From Sporosarcina sp. Marseille-Q4063 (GTDB lineage: Bacteria; Bacillota; Bacilli; Bacillales_A; Planococcaceae), in assembly GCF_018309085.1 (NCBI RefSeq), contig NZ_CP070502.1, positions 1,178,001-1,242,000 on the forward strand: a DNA stretch of 64,000 nucleotides, written 5' to 3'. Positions 18,008 through 26,944 of this stretch are shown here, one piece after another (within the stretch, counting starts at the first letter, position 1; each line of letters opens with the position of its first letter). The position numbers were made by a program, and so were the translations under genes. Under the pieces are notes generated by a model. The model worked only from the letters and a program-made list of their open reading frames with translations, did no database searches and was not told the origin of the DNA.

Positions 18008-19531
18008 TTAAACGCCCACCTCTTTGTTGTATTTTCTTGCATTTAATTTCGATAATATAAAAACGGCAGCAAATAGAAGAACAATTGCTAAGATTAATGT
18101 AAGCGCGCTTCCTGTAATTCCTGCCACGACGTACCCGATAAACGCGATGATTCCGCTCACTAAAGCATAAGGAAACTGAGTTTTAACGTGATCGATATGA
18201 TCCGCTCCCGCGCCTGTTGAAGACAAAATCGTCGTGTCTGAAATCGGTGAACAATGGTCCCCGAATATGCCACCGGAAAGTACAGCACCGATACAAACTA
18301 ATAAATGCGCATCGAGTGCGACCGCCATCGGAATTGCGATTGGCAACATGATGGCGAATGTTCCCCAAGAGGAACCTGCAGCCAACGACATTCCCGCCCC
18401 AACTGCAAATAAAATCGCTGGGATGATAAATGCTGGAACATTTCCTTTTGTGATTTCAACGATGTATTCGGCAGTGCCCATTTCATTAATGACTTGACTG
18501 AGCGCCCATGCCAATACAAGCGTAACAGAGACATATACCATTTTCTGCATTCCAGCCGTATATGTATCGAAGATTTCACCGAATTTCTTCACTTTAAAAA
18601 TGAGCATAAGGATGACAATGGTAATGGCTGCGAAAAAGTAAGCCGAACTCAACGAAACTCTGAAATCGCTCCCCGCAACCGGTGTCATCGGGAATCCGAA
18701 CGAAATTAACAAACCGAATAATGTCACGAATAAAACGACAAGTGGTAGCCAAATGAGTATTGCATGACTTTCGGTTTTATTTTCGACGTCTTCTTCTGCT
18801 CTTCTCAGCGGTTTTGATTCGGGCCAATAAAGAGCGCCTGTCGTCTGAATACGGCGTTCCGCTTTTGCCATCGGACCAAAATCCAATTTTGTAAATGCTA
18901 CGAGTGGAACCATTAAGACGACTAAAATTGCGTAAAATTGAAATGGAATCACACTTACTAATGTACTGAATTCTGACGTCGTAATCTTTAATAGATCAAA
19001 CTCTTGTTTAATTAACCCCATAATGTATACGCCCCAGCCAATAAACGGGATAAGCACCGCGACTGGCGAAGAAGTAGAGTCAATGATCCAAGCGAGTTTC
19101 TCTCGTGAAATTTTTGCTTTATCGAAAATCTTTTCAAATACGGGTCCAACGATTAGCGGCGTCCCCAAATCAGAGAAGAAAATAATAATGCCGCCAAACC
19201 ATGCGGCCACTTGCGCTTTGGCTCGTGTATTAATGAAGTTTGTCGCTTTTGCGGCAAGCGCCGCCCCGCCCCCCGATTTCTCCATTAGCCCGACAAATCC
19301 GCCAATGAAAAATAGTAAAACTAACACAGCCGCATTGTAACTATCAGCAACTTGCGGGAATAAATAACTTCCGATTGTTTCCATCGTCGCTTCCAACGGA
19401 CGTCCACCAACGAGAACTAATACCCCGATATAGACCCCTGAAAATAATGAAATAATAACGTTTTTAGTAATCATCGCTAGAATGACTGCGATTAGCGGCG
19501 GTAGTAATGATATCAATCCCATATGTTCCAT
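18008..19531 (-). CDS. NhaC-family Na+/H+ antiporter-like transporter
   Basis: A 507-residue polytopic protein with about 11-12 hydrophobic segments and NhaC-family motifs: LFFIGGFVGLMEKSGGGAA, FFSDLGTPLIVGPVFEK, GSSWGTFAIMLPIAIPMA and GDHCSPISDTTILSSTGAG. Members exchange protons or sodium; several relatives are substrate exchangers (for example malate/lactate or arginine/ornithine-like). Placement immediately before argH, with the argH ATG directly after this stop, makes an amino-acid-linked substrate plausible, but this is inference. A sigma-A-like promoter lies about 50 nt upstream of the ATG. Confidence 0.85.
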   Translation of the reverse strand: MEHMGLISLLPPLIAVILAMITKNVIISLFSGVYIGVLVLVGGRPLEATMETIGSYLFPQVADSYNAAVLVLLFFIGGFVGLMEKSGGGAALAAKATNFINTRAKAQVAAWFGGIIIFFSDLGTPLIVGPVFEKIFDKAKISREKLAWIIDSTSSPVAVLIPFIGWGVYIMGLIKQEFDLLKITTSEFSTLVSVIPFQFYAILVVLMVPLVAFTKLDFGPMAKAERRIQTTGALYWPESKPLRRAEEDVENKTESHAILIWLPLVVLFVTLFGLLISFGFPMTPVAGSDFRVSLSSAYFFAAITIVILMLIFKVKKFGEIFDTYTAGMQKMVYVSVTLVLAWALSQVINEMGTAEYIVEITKGNVPAFIIPAILFAVGAGMSLAAGSSWGTFAIMLPIAIPMAVALDAHLLVCIGAVLSGGIFGDHCSPISDTTILSSTGAGADHIDHVKTQFPYALVSGIIAFIGYVVAGITGSALTLILAIVLLFAAVFILSKLNARKYNKEVGV

Positions 19532-19579
19532 TTTGTAAAATCCCCTTCTCGTGGTGTGAATGTTTATGCAATATATTGT

Positions 19580-19608
19580 ATTATAATGAGTGTCGTGGAA
19601 TTTTGCAA
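19580..19608 (-). promoter_or_regulatory. Sigma-A-like promoter for the antiporter-argH operon
   Basis: On the minus strand TTGCAA (19608-19603) is followed after 17 nt by a perfect TATAAT (19585-19580). Downstream TTGCATAAACATTCA loosely resembles an ARG box, which would suit ArgR/AhrC control, but the match is weak. Confidence 0.6.
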
Positions 19609-19735
19609 TACTATTTTCATTATATCGATTAATTCACATGGAATGATACTTTAGAAGAAGCCTATCACCTACAATAATGACAACCTGCAACCTGAATGAC
19701 ATCGCGGCATAATCCTGCTTCAATTTTATCAAACA

Positions 19736-19774
19736 AAAACACTCGTGCAGGTATTAACTTTCACGAGTGTTTTA
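19736..19774 (-). terminator. Terminator overlapping the end of the histidine kinase gene
   Basis: Stem AAAACACTCGTG/CACGAGTGTTTT; the 5' arm is formed by the last codons and stop of the kinase gene and the 3' arm is followed by T residues. Confidence 0.85.
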
Positions 19775-20858
19775 GTGGCAATGAAACCCAAAATATATTC
19801 TGCTTATCAGTTGTTATTACACCTATTTTGCCTTGATGATGACGTTTGACAATTTCTTTTGAAATAGCCAGACCTAATCCCGATCCCCCAGTCATCCGAC
19901 TGCGTGAAGAATCGAGTCGATAAAAACGTCTAAAAATATTTTCTCTCTCTTCTTCTGGGATTGGTTTACTAGGTCCTTTAATAGAAATACAGTAATTTTC
20001 TTCTCGCTTTTTGCCGCTCAATATTATGGGCTCCGTACCTTCATAATATTGGACTGCATTATCTAGTAGATTACTAATGACTTGTTGAATGCCCTCTACA
20101 TGAATATTTAGCTCATATGGCTCCGTCTCTACTTGAACTTGAATGTCTTCCTTTACGAATCTCCGAGTAAACATTGCGATACTTTGATGCAATAACTTTT
20201 CTATTTCGTATGGTTTTTTTTGAACGATTGCTTGTTCTGTTAAATAATCCCACTCTTTTAGTTGTTCAAGTTGGTCAATCATTTGAGTTAAACGATTTGA
20301 TTCCTCATAAAGCGCAGTAAATAATGCTGCATTCCCTGCTAAATCTTCATCTTTTAACGCCTGTAAATACCCACTTAAATTAGCTAACGGCGTCCTAATT
20401 TCATGAGACAAATCACTAACTAATTTCTTTCTATGATCTTCATTCTTTTGCAACTGTTCTAAAAGCTCATTATATTGTTCGATTAACTGCCCTACTTCAT
20501 CCGTTCGGGAAATTTTTATAGGCTCAGGGTAGTTTCCAAGTTTCATTTGCTTTGTCGATTGAATGAGTTTTCGAATTGGTTGGATAAGCTTTTTCATCAC
20601 ATAGAAATGAAAGATGCTTCCTATAATAGCTGCTGTAATCATAAATATCCATATATAATTCAAAAGCGTATTGTTGAATTGTCTTTGTCCTTGTGCATCT
20701 AAATTCCCGACTCCAGCTGCTAGAAAACAAGCTGTGTGATAAATTGCCCATCCGCTAAAAGCAGTGGCAGTTACGAGCACAACGATATTCAAAATACTGA
20801 GTCGCCAGAGAAAACCAGAGGGGATGAGCGAAGTTAGATACTTACTTATTCGCGACAA
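19761..20858 (-). CDS. Sensor histidine kinase
   Basis: A 365-residue membrane kinase. Two transmembrane helices (about 17-35 and 68-90) flank a short outer loop, followed by a HAMP domain (about 90-140), the H-box VSDLSHEIRTPLANLSG, the N-box VISNLLDNAVQYYEG and the G-box GGSGLGLAISKEIVKRHH. The start TTG at 20858 lies inside the end of the response-regulator gene (17 nt overlap). It is the last gene of the operon with a thioredoxin, CcdA and a membrane protein, so a signal linked to envelope thiol state is possible but unproven. Confidence 0.9.
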   Translation of the reverse strand: MSRISKYLTSLIPSGFLWRLSILNIVVLVTATAFSGWAIYHTACFLAAGVGNLDAQGQRQFNNTLLNYIWIFMITAAIIGSIFHFYVMKKLIQPIRKLIQSTKQMKLGNYPEPIKISRTDEVGQLIEQYNELLEQLQKNEDHRKKLVSDLSHEIRTPLANLSGYLQALKDEDLAGNAALFTALYEESNRLTQMIDQLEQLKEWDYLTEQAIVQKKPYEIEKLLHQSIAMFTRRFVKEDIQVQVETEPYELNIHVEGIQQVISNLLDNAVQYYEGTEPIILSGKKREENYCISIKGPSKPIPEEERENIFRRFYRLDSSRSRMTGGSGLGLAISKEIVKRHHQGKIGVITTDKQNIFWVSLPLKHS

Positions 20859-21528
20859 ATTTATACCCCATTCCTCTAACAGTTACAACACGGGTTGGTC
20901 TAGCAGAATTATCTTCAATTTTTTCTCTAAGTTTTTTTATGTGTGCATCAATCGTCCGATCCATTACCGTATCATCATTGTGCGAATATATCTGGTTAAT
21001 CAGTTGTTCACGTGATAAAACGATATTGGGATTTTGCATAAAATAATAAAGTAAATTAAACTCATATCTTGTTAATTTTATTTCATTGCCGTACAGTAAT
21101 ACTTCTCCCTTTCTTGGCATAATACATAATCCCTCACGTACAATCTTTTGACAAAAATGATCCGTACGCCTCAGCACAGCCTCTACTTGTGCAACTAATT
21201 CGTTCGGGTCAAATGGTTTTGTCATGTAAGCATCTGCGCCTAAGTTTAGACCCGTAATTTTATCGTCAATACGTGCTTTGGCTGAAAGCATAATAATTGA
21301 AACATCATGTTGATCCCGTTCACGGAGCCATGCATAAAATTCTTCCCCGCTTACTTTCGGTAACATTAAATCTAATATGATTAAGCAGGGTAAATGCTCT
21401 AAATAAACGGATTTGGCTTCTTCTCCATCATTTGCCTCCACTACTCCGTAACCACTTTTCTTTAAATATATGCGAATTAGATTTCGAATCATTTCATCGT
21501 CTTCAACAATCATAATTGTTTCTTGCAT
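20842..21528 (-). CDS. OmpR/PhoB-family response regulator
   Basis: A 228-residue regulator: receiver domain with IMIVEDDEMIRNLIRIYLKK, the phosphoacceptor aspartate in LIILDLMLPKVSGEEF, and ADAYMTKPFDP; then a winged-helix C-terminal domain with LTRYEFNLLYYFMQNP and VVTVRGMGYKFVANK. ATG 21528 is favoured because GAGGTG sits 6 nt upstream; a GTG at 21537 overlaps that site. It pairs with the overlapping kinase gene. Targets are not evident from the window; its own operon is a reasonable guess. Confidence 0.9.
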   Translation of the reverse strand: MQETIMIVEDDEMIRNLIRIYLKKSGYGVVEANDGEEAKSVYLEHLPCLIILDLMLPKVSGEEFYAWLRERDQHDVSIIMLSAKARIDDKITGLNLGADAYMTKPFDPNELVAQVEAVLRRTDHFCQKIVREGLCIMPRKGEVLLYGNEIKLTRYEFNLLYYFMQNPNIVLSREQLINQIYSHNDDTVMDRTIDAHIKKLREKIEDNSARPTRVVTVRGMGYKFVANK

Positions 21529-21567
21529 TCGAATCACCTCACTAGTAGTCTATATGACACTATAGTG

Positions 21568-22110
21568 TTACTCTAACATTTCAAACTGCTGCACCATCAT
21601 GTCATAATTCATTGCGCCCATCATCACAAATTGAATACGACCTTTTGAGTCAATCATAAACGTTGTTGGATAAGCGACGATTTGATATAGATTCGCCACT
21701 TCAGATTCTTCATCTAAAGGGACTGTGAAAGTTAACTCGTACTCATCGATAAACTTTTGAACATTTGCAGGGTCTGATTCAGTATCGGTCAAATTGACGG
21801 CTAGAACCAACACATCGTTGTTTGCTTGAAACTTTTGCATATCAGGCATTTCTGCTCTGCACGGCGGACACCAAGTAGCCCAGAAATTTAGCATAATACG
21901 TTCACCTTTAAAATCCGATAACTTCACAGTCTTACCTTCTAGTGTCGTCAGTTTAAAATCAAGCGGCGTATCGCCTTTCCGATTTCCTATTTTACCTGTA
22001 TCAGCGTCGTATTTTTCAACAGTACTCCCCGCACTAGGAGCCAGCACATACTCATACACGACCAAACCTAGCATTCCAACAATAACGATTGCTAAAACCC
22101 ACTTTTTCAC
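21568..22110 (-). CDS. TlpA/ResA-like membrane-anchored thiol-disulfide oxidoreductase
   Basis: A 180-residue thioredoxin-fold protein with an N-terminal signal-anchor (WVLAIVIVGMLGLVVYEYVL), a redoxin domain opening PLDFKLTTLEGKTVKLSDFK, and the active site FWATWCPPCRAEMP. The catalytic domain faces outward. GTG 22110 is chosen because GGAGG lies just upstream; the ATG at 22125 would put that site inside the gene. It begins 17 nt after ccdA, the classical electron donor for ResA/StoA-type proteins in cytochrome c maturation or spore cortex formation. Which role applies cannot be decided, since no cytochrome genes are near. Confidence 0.9.
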   Translation of the reverse strand: MKKWVLAIVIVGMLGLVVYEYVLAPSAGSTVEKYDADTGKIGNRKGDTPLDFKLTTLEGKTVKLSDFKGERIMLNFWATWCPPCRAEMPDMQKFQANNDVLVLAVNLTDTESDPANVQKFIDEYELTFTVPLDEESEVANLYQIVAYPTTFMIDSKGRIQFVMMGAMNYDMMVQQFEMLE

Positions 22111-22127
22111 AAGCGATCCCTCCATTA

Positions 22128-22886
22128 CTATCCCAATTTTTCAAACCATGTATCTTGAACCAAATCCAGAAGAAATTCTGTAATTCGAGGCATCTGACCC
22201 GTAAACAAAACAAGCCCCATTATAATCATAATGACCGCACCTATTTTCATAATCACTTCACTACGACGAACAATCCATTTTGTCGAACCAAGAAAGAAAG
22301 TTAATAGCAAGAATGGCAGTGCAAAACCAACTACATACATCCCTGTATAGATCATCCCTTGCCCCGGGTTACTTGCCGCTAGAAATAAAATAGAGCCAAA
22401 TATAGGACCAATGCAAGGTGTCCACCCTGCCGCAAAACCGACCCCAACAAAAAATGTACCTAAATAGCCAACAGGTCTTTTCGATGACTGGAATCTCTTT
22501 TCCTTCATTAAGGCTGTGATCTTAATCCATCCTCCAACGAAAAGCCCCATGAAAATAATGAATATTCCAGCTAACCTTTGTATGAGCAACCCCGAATCCC
22601 CTATCAAAAGTCTTTGAATCCACTGGCCTAAAAACGAAGCACCGATGCCCAAACTAATAAAAACAAGAGAAACGCCTAATAAGAAAAATAGGGAATGGCT
22701 CAGCAATTTACTCCGTATTTTAACATTTCCATTTCCCTGTAATTCTTTCACACTGATTCCCGTAATATACGATAAATATGCAGGGAAAATCGGCAACACG
22801 CAAGGCGACAAGAAAGATAACGCTCCTGCTCCCATTGCTAAAAATATGCCTACCACTAACATTGTCTCTGATTCAATTCCACCCAT
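22128..22886 (-). CDS. ccdA: CcdA-type thiol-disulfide electron transporter
   Basis: A 252-residue six-helix membrane protein of the CcdA/DsbD family, which moves electrons from cytosolic thioredoxin to exported thiol proteins. The conserved cysteines are in GALSFLSPCVLPIFPAYLSY and GFAAGWTPCIGPIFGSILF, the usual positions in helices 1 and 4. The ATG overlaps the stop of the upstream membrane-protein gene by 1 nt, and the ResA-like gene follows. Besides the adjacent thioredoxin it could reduce the TlpA-like lipoprotein at 4.1 kb. Confidence 0.9.
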   Translation of the reverse strand: MGGIESETMLVVGIFLAMGAGALSFLSPCVLPIFPAYLSYITGISVKELQGNGNVKIRSKLLSHSLFFLLGVSLVFISLGIGASFLGQWIQRLLIGDSGLLIQRLAGIFIIFMGLFVGGWIKITALMKEKRFQSSKRPVGYLGTFFVGVGFAAGWTPCIGPIFGSILFLAASNPGQGMIYTGMYVVGFALPFLLLTFFLGSTKWIVRRSEVIMKIGAVIMIIMGLVLFTGQMPRITEFLLDLVQDTWFEKLG

Positions 22887-23527
22887 TAAATGACCTTCTT
22901 TCTTTTTCTAAAAATAAATGCTGTAATACTGCTAAATAACATCAGCACTAAAAACCACGCGTGCATGGTATAACCAAATACCATCATCAAAGGCATACTA
23001 AATGATAATCCTAAAGCTCCCGCACTCCATCCGATTAACATGATCCTCGCGAGTTGGTCAGTCCTTACACGATTCTGCATAAATATATAGATCAAACTCA
23101 GTACAGCCAATAAAATAAAATACGCAAGGGAGTATCTGTTGTCATTCCAAACGATTTGAATGAACTCGTAAGCAAATGAGGAAATCAAAAACACATAAAT
23201 AAAAGCCCCGAATAATCCAAGAATATCAGCACGTTCTCGTTTACTTTTATAAACAACTGTGATGACAGTCAAAAAAAATGCAAAATAAAATGCAGAAGAA
23301 TTACTCGGATACGCTAATATGACTAACGGATTTTTGATGAATATAGAGAAATTTAAAATAACTTTTCCAACCCAAATAAAAAGAATGAAGTTGATTAGTT
23401 GCGAGGTCAATTTCTCCAATTGAAGTTTCTTTTCCGTTCGTGGCAGATTGCTAAATAAATAAAAAGAAAATAAACCTATAATCCAACTGATGATCTTCAT
23501 ACCAATCGACAAGTGAGCACTATCCAA
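22886..23527 (-). CDS. Unknown multi-pass membrane protein, first gene of the ccdA/two-component operon
   Basis: A 213-residue protein with about six to seven hydrophobic segments and no motif I recognise; the N terminus reads DSAHLSIGMKIISWIIGLFSFYL and the C terminus is RKRKK, a cytosolic positive end. Helix-rich architecture resembles proteins found beside CcdA in other Bacillales thiol-redox clusters. TTG 23527 is chosen over an upstream TTG because GAGGAGG lies 6 nt before it. It is translationally coupled to ccdA (1-nt overlap). Confidence 0.7.
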   Translation of the reverse strand: MDSAHLSIGMKIISWIIGLFSFYLFSNLPRTEKKLQLEKLTSQLINFILFIWVGKVILNFSIFIKNPLVILAYPSNSSAFYFAFFLTVITVVYKSKRERADILGLFGAFIYVFLISSFAYEFIQIVWNDNRYSLAYFILLAVLSLIYIFMQNRVRTDQLARIMLIGWSAGALGLSFSMPLMMVFGYTMHAWFLVLMLFSSITAFIFRKRKKVI

Positions 23528-23844
23528 GACGTTCCTCCTCTGTTTCAATCTTTGCCTTCATATTACTAAAGCTGTGTGAAAGTTTGATGAAAATCAGGAA
23601 GTTTGTTGTTAACAATACAATCGAGGTGTATTTAGATGTTAGGAATGTTTAGACGGGGACTAAACAGTAGAAAAAATATAACCCAAGAACGGTGTGAACA
23701 CAGCATCCTTGGGTTCTAATTTAGCCACGGATGGAAATATAAAAAAGCCTAATTTCTCAATTTATCCGGAGAAATCAGGCTTTTTTCATTGCTCCATTTA
23801 GCAGCTTACTTTAAATGATGATTCTACCACTTATCAACTAAAGT
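23528..23844. other. Intergenic region upstream of the ccdA operon
   Basis: No gene of credible length. It holds the presumed promoter region of the minus-strand operon, an inverted repeat ACCCAAG/CTTGGGT around 23681-23715, and the terminator listed at 23741-23786. Confidence 0.6.
23741..23786 (-). terminator. Bidirectional-type terminator after the tauE remnant
   Basis: Stem AAAAAGCCTAATTTCTC against GAGAAATCAGGCTTTTTT with one mismatch, flanked by A and T runs. Confidence 0.85.
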
Positions 23845-24183
23845 TTATAAAATTTCAATCCATGTTTTCACTGCAGTAGCTAAAATTAATAAAGCTAAAA
23901 TAATCTGTAACACTTTTGTGTTGACTCTTTTCCCAACCTCGGCCCCTAATGGTGAAGCGACCAGGCTTGCCACGATCATGATAAACGCCGGGCCATATTC
24001 AACTTGCTCTGTTGAGATTTTCCCAATAGTTGAACCAATAGATGAAATAAACGTAATCGCTAGTGAAGAGGCAATGGTCATTCGGGTTGGGATTTTCAAC
24101 ACAACCAGCATGATAGGCACTAGCAAGAAGGATCCCCCCGGCGCCGTCGCCGCGAATGATAATGCAACACTTTGTATAATCAT
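23845..24183 (-). pseudogene. C-terminal half of a TauE/SafE sulfite-exporter family protein
   Basis: Only 112 residues remain of a family normally about 250 long. What is left is the second half: [58 protein letters not shown] and a final hydrophobic helix. The sequence upstream of 24183 shows no matching N-terminal half in any frame before the next gene begins on the other strand. The terminator is still present behind it. Most likely a decayed gene truncated at its 5' end; a functional half-size transporter that dimerises is less likely but possible. Confidence 0.7.
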
Positions 24184-24331
24184 ATATCACGTGAGTTTTG
24201 CAATATGAGTTTTTCTCGATTAATCACCAAACTAAGAAACTTTCACAATTAATCTTGTTATTATTGTTGTTATATTCCCCTCCTTTTTGCCACATACTGA
24301 TTGTCATTCTCTTCTTAAGCAGGAGGTCAAT

Positions 24332-25822
24332 TTGAAAACCAATACTATCTTTCCTTTACAAGTGAATGAATTGGAAATCATTATTAAAAGTAAATTCGAG
24401 AATAATTCGGATGAAGATTTACTATTTTCCGTATACGAACATAAAGGCAAAAAGATTGCCGTATTTGGCATTTCTTATTTAATGGATACGAATAAGTTGG
24501 AAAGTTCATTATTGACTCCTTTAATAAGTCATTCAGAACCATGGACAAGTATTGACGTATTAAACGAAATTCCTCTGGGAAATGGATCAATCACAAATTC
24601 ACTGAAAGAAGTATTCAATAACATCATCTTTGGTGAGGTTTTCATTTATATTGAAGAAGAAAAGGAGATTGTTTCTTATTCCTTAAACGAAAAAGAAAAA
24701 CGCAGTTTGGAGAAACCCGAGATTGAATCAGTCGTCATTGGTCCCCAGCTTTCCTTCACCGAGTCTTTATATACAAATTTAAATGTGATTCGTCAGCTTA
24801 TCCCATCCACTGATCTTGTCATGGAAAAAATTATCGTCGGTCATGCAATACCTAGTGAAGTTCGACTTATTTATATGAAATCGGTTGCGAATGAGGCGGA
24901 TGTCAATACGATGCGTCAACGTATTCAAGATTTGGATGTTGATGAAATAGAGGATAGTACTTCATTAAAGATATATATTGAAGATTCATCAACAACAATT
25001 TTTCCCCAATTTTATGTAACGGAGTTACCAACCCGTCTCGCATATACAATCAAAGAAGGTAAAATCGGTGTTTTAGTTGAAAATAGCCCGAATTGTTTTA
25101 TAGGTCCCTCTAACTTTTTCAGCTTTTTCGAATCCATGGAAGATGTCTACTTGCGATGGATACCAACATCTGCTTTTCGTCTTCTGCGCTTGTTTGCAAC
25201 GTTTGCCGCACTTGTGCTCACACCGCTTTATATCGCCGTCGTTACCTTTCATTATGAACTCATTCCAACAGCCTTGATTGTTTCCATAGGACAGTCTAGG
25301 GCGGCTGTTCCGTTTCCACCGATTCTAGAAGCATTACTGATCGAACTTATGATTGAGTTATTGCGTGAAGCAGGTGCAAGGCTACCGACTAAGGTTGGAC
25401 AAACAATGGGTATTGTCGGCGGTATCGTTATTGGACAAGCAGCCGTTGCAGCCGGTCTGACGAGTAATATTTTAATCATCGTCGTGGCGATGAGCGCACT
25501 CGCTTCTTTTACGACACCAAGCTATGTGATTGGGACAACTTTTCGAGTCCTTCGTTTCCCGTTGATGATATTGGCAGGTTTCTACGGTATTATCGGTGTC
25601 ATGTTCGGTATTTGTTTATTAATCATTCATCTACTCAGAATCAAATCTATCGGGCGCCCTTATTTAACGCCTATCTATCCATTAAAAATTAAAGATTTCA
25701 ATAAGGTGTTCTTTCGCACACCGCCCGCCCGAAATAGTAAACGTGCCACTATGTATCGACCAAAGGATCGTGCGCGTGATTCCAAACAAGATGCGCATAA
25801 AAAACGTGATATTGAGGAGTAG
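24332..25822 (+). CDS. Spore germination protein, GerA family (ger operon 2)
   Basis: A 496-residue A subunit of a germinant receptor. Hallmarks are ESVVIGPQLSFTESLYTNL, TTIFPQFYVTELPTRLA, a membrane block starting about residue 285, and ALLIELMIELLREAGARLP. The C terminus is basic. TTG 24332 is chosen because AGGAGG lies 5 nt upstream and because the N terminus then matches family length; an earlier TTG at 24287 has no ribosome site. It forms an operon with the B and C genes that follow without gaps. Confidence 0.92.
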   Translation: MKTNTIFPLQVNELEIIIKSKFENNSDEDLLFSVYEHKGKKIAVFGISYLMDTNKLESSLLTPLISHSEPWTSIDVLNEIPLGNGSITNSLKEVFNNIIFGEVFIYIEEEKEIVSYSLNEKEKRSLEKPEIESVVIGPQLSFTESLYTNLNVIRQLIPSTDLVMEKIIVGHAIPSEVRLIYMKSVANEADVNTMRQRIQDLDVDEIEDSTSLKIYIEDSSTTIFPQFYVTELPTRLAYTIKEGKIGVLVENSPNCFIGPSNFFSFFESMEDVYLRWIPTSAFRLLRLFATFAALVLTPLYIAVVTFHYELIPTALIVSIGQSRAAVPFPPILEALLIELMIELLREAGARLPTKVGQTMGIVGGIVIGQAAVAAGLTSNILIIVVAMSALASFTTPSYVIGTTFRVLRFPLMILAGFYGIIGVMFGICLLIIHLLRIKSIGRPYLTPIYPLKIKDFNKVFFRTPPARNSKRATMYRPKDRARDSKQDAHKKRDIEE

Positions 25823-26944
25823 GTGGTGCAATTGAAAGTCAATTTGACCATAAAACCTGGACAAAATATACGTGCTTTTTATTTAACCTTTATAATTGTC
25901 GGAATCCAAGTCGGAGTCGGTATTTTAGGGACACCGCGTTATATTTTTGAATCTGCTCGTCAAGATGCATGGGTTTCAGTCATCATTGCTTTTATATACA
26001 TGCTCATTATTACGTGGGTGATGTTTATCATTTTAAATCAATATGAAAACGCCGATATTTTCGGCATACAAGTCGACATCTTTGGTAGATTGATTGGAAA
26101 GATACTTGGCACAATTTACATTATTTTCTTTATGGCGGAATTTCTTTCTGTTTTATTGAGTTACATTGAAATCATTCAAGTTTTTATCTTTCCTACGATG
26201 CCAAATTTCGTTATGGGCTTATTGTTACTTCTACTAGTTGTTTATTGCGTTAACGGCGGGATTCGTGTTGTTGTAGGGGTTGTCTTTATATTTAGCTTGC
26301 TATCACCATGGATTTTCGTCTTACTTTATGACCCGGTTTCGCGAATGGATTTCACTCATTTTCTGCCAATGTTCGATGCCTCTTTTACAGAATTACTTAA
26401 AGGTGCCCGAACAACTTCTTATTCCTTTCTCGGATTGGAAATTTTGTTTGTACTCTACCCTTTTATCCAAAATAAAAAGGATGCAAAACTTCCTGTCTAT
26501 ATAGGAATATCGATTTCCGCATTTCTTGTTCTGATCACAACGGTTATTTCTCTCGGCTATTATAGTCCAAACGATTTCAATTTGATGACTTGGCCAGTGT
26601 TGTCTTTATTTAAATCGGTTTCTTTTTCATTTATGGAGCGCTTTGATTATTTCATCATCGCGGAATGGATGATGGTTACAATTCCAACGATGGTGCTCCT
26701 AATGTGGATGATTACCTATGGGACGAAAAGATTATATGCCATACCGCAAAAAACTACCTTATATATAATTTCATTCTTATCTTTAATCGTTTGTACTGCG
26801 ATTAATACAGATTTCGAAATTCGGAAGGTAAGCGATTTCGTTAATCAAATAGGATTTTGGATTGTGTTTATCTATCCGCTACTCCTCCTTCCCATCGTCT
26901 TATTTAAAAAGAAACGTCAGAAATCTAAAGGAAGTGCAAAATGA
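25823..26944 (+). CDS. Spore germination permease, GerAB family (ger operon 2)
   Basis: A 373-residue polytopic protein with about ten helices; the opening FIIVGIQVGVGILGTPRYIF is the conserved first transmembrane segment of GerAB-type permeases. Start choice is uncertain: GTG 25823 abuts the gerA stop, and GTG 25826 or TTG 25832 are also in frame behind GAGGAG and AGGTGG sequences. It overlaps gerC by 4 nt. Sequence is clearly distinct from the B subunit of operon 1, so germinant specificity probably differs. Confidence 0.9.
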   Translation: MVQLKVNLTIKPGQNIRAFYLTFIIVGIQVGVGILGTPRYIFESARQDAWVSVIIAFIYMLIITWVMFIILNQYENADIFGIQVDIFGRLIGKILGTIYIIFFMAEFLSVLLSYIEIIQVFIFPTMPNFVMGLLLLLLVVYCVNGGIRVVVGVVFIFSLLSPWIFVLLYDPVSRMDFTHFLPMFDASFTELLKGARTTSYSFLGLEILFVLYPFIQNKKDAKLPVYIGISISAFLVLITTVISLGYYSPNDFNLMTWPVLSLFKSVSFSFMERFDYFIIAEWMMVTIPTMVLLMWMITYGTKRLYAIPQKTTLYIISFLSLIVCTAINTDFEIRKVSDFVNQIGFWIVFIYPLLLLPIVLFKKKRQKSKGSAK

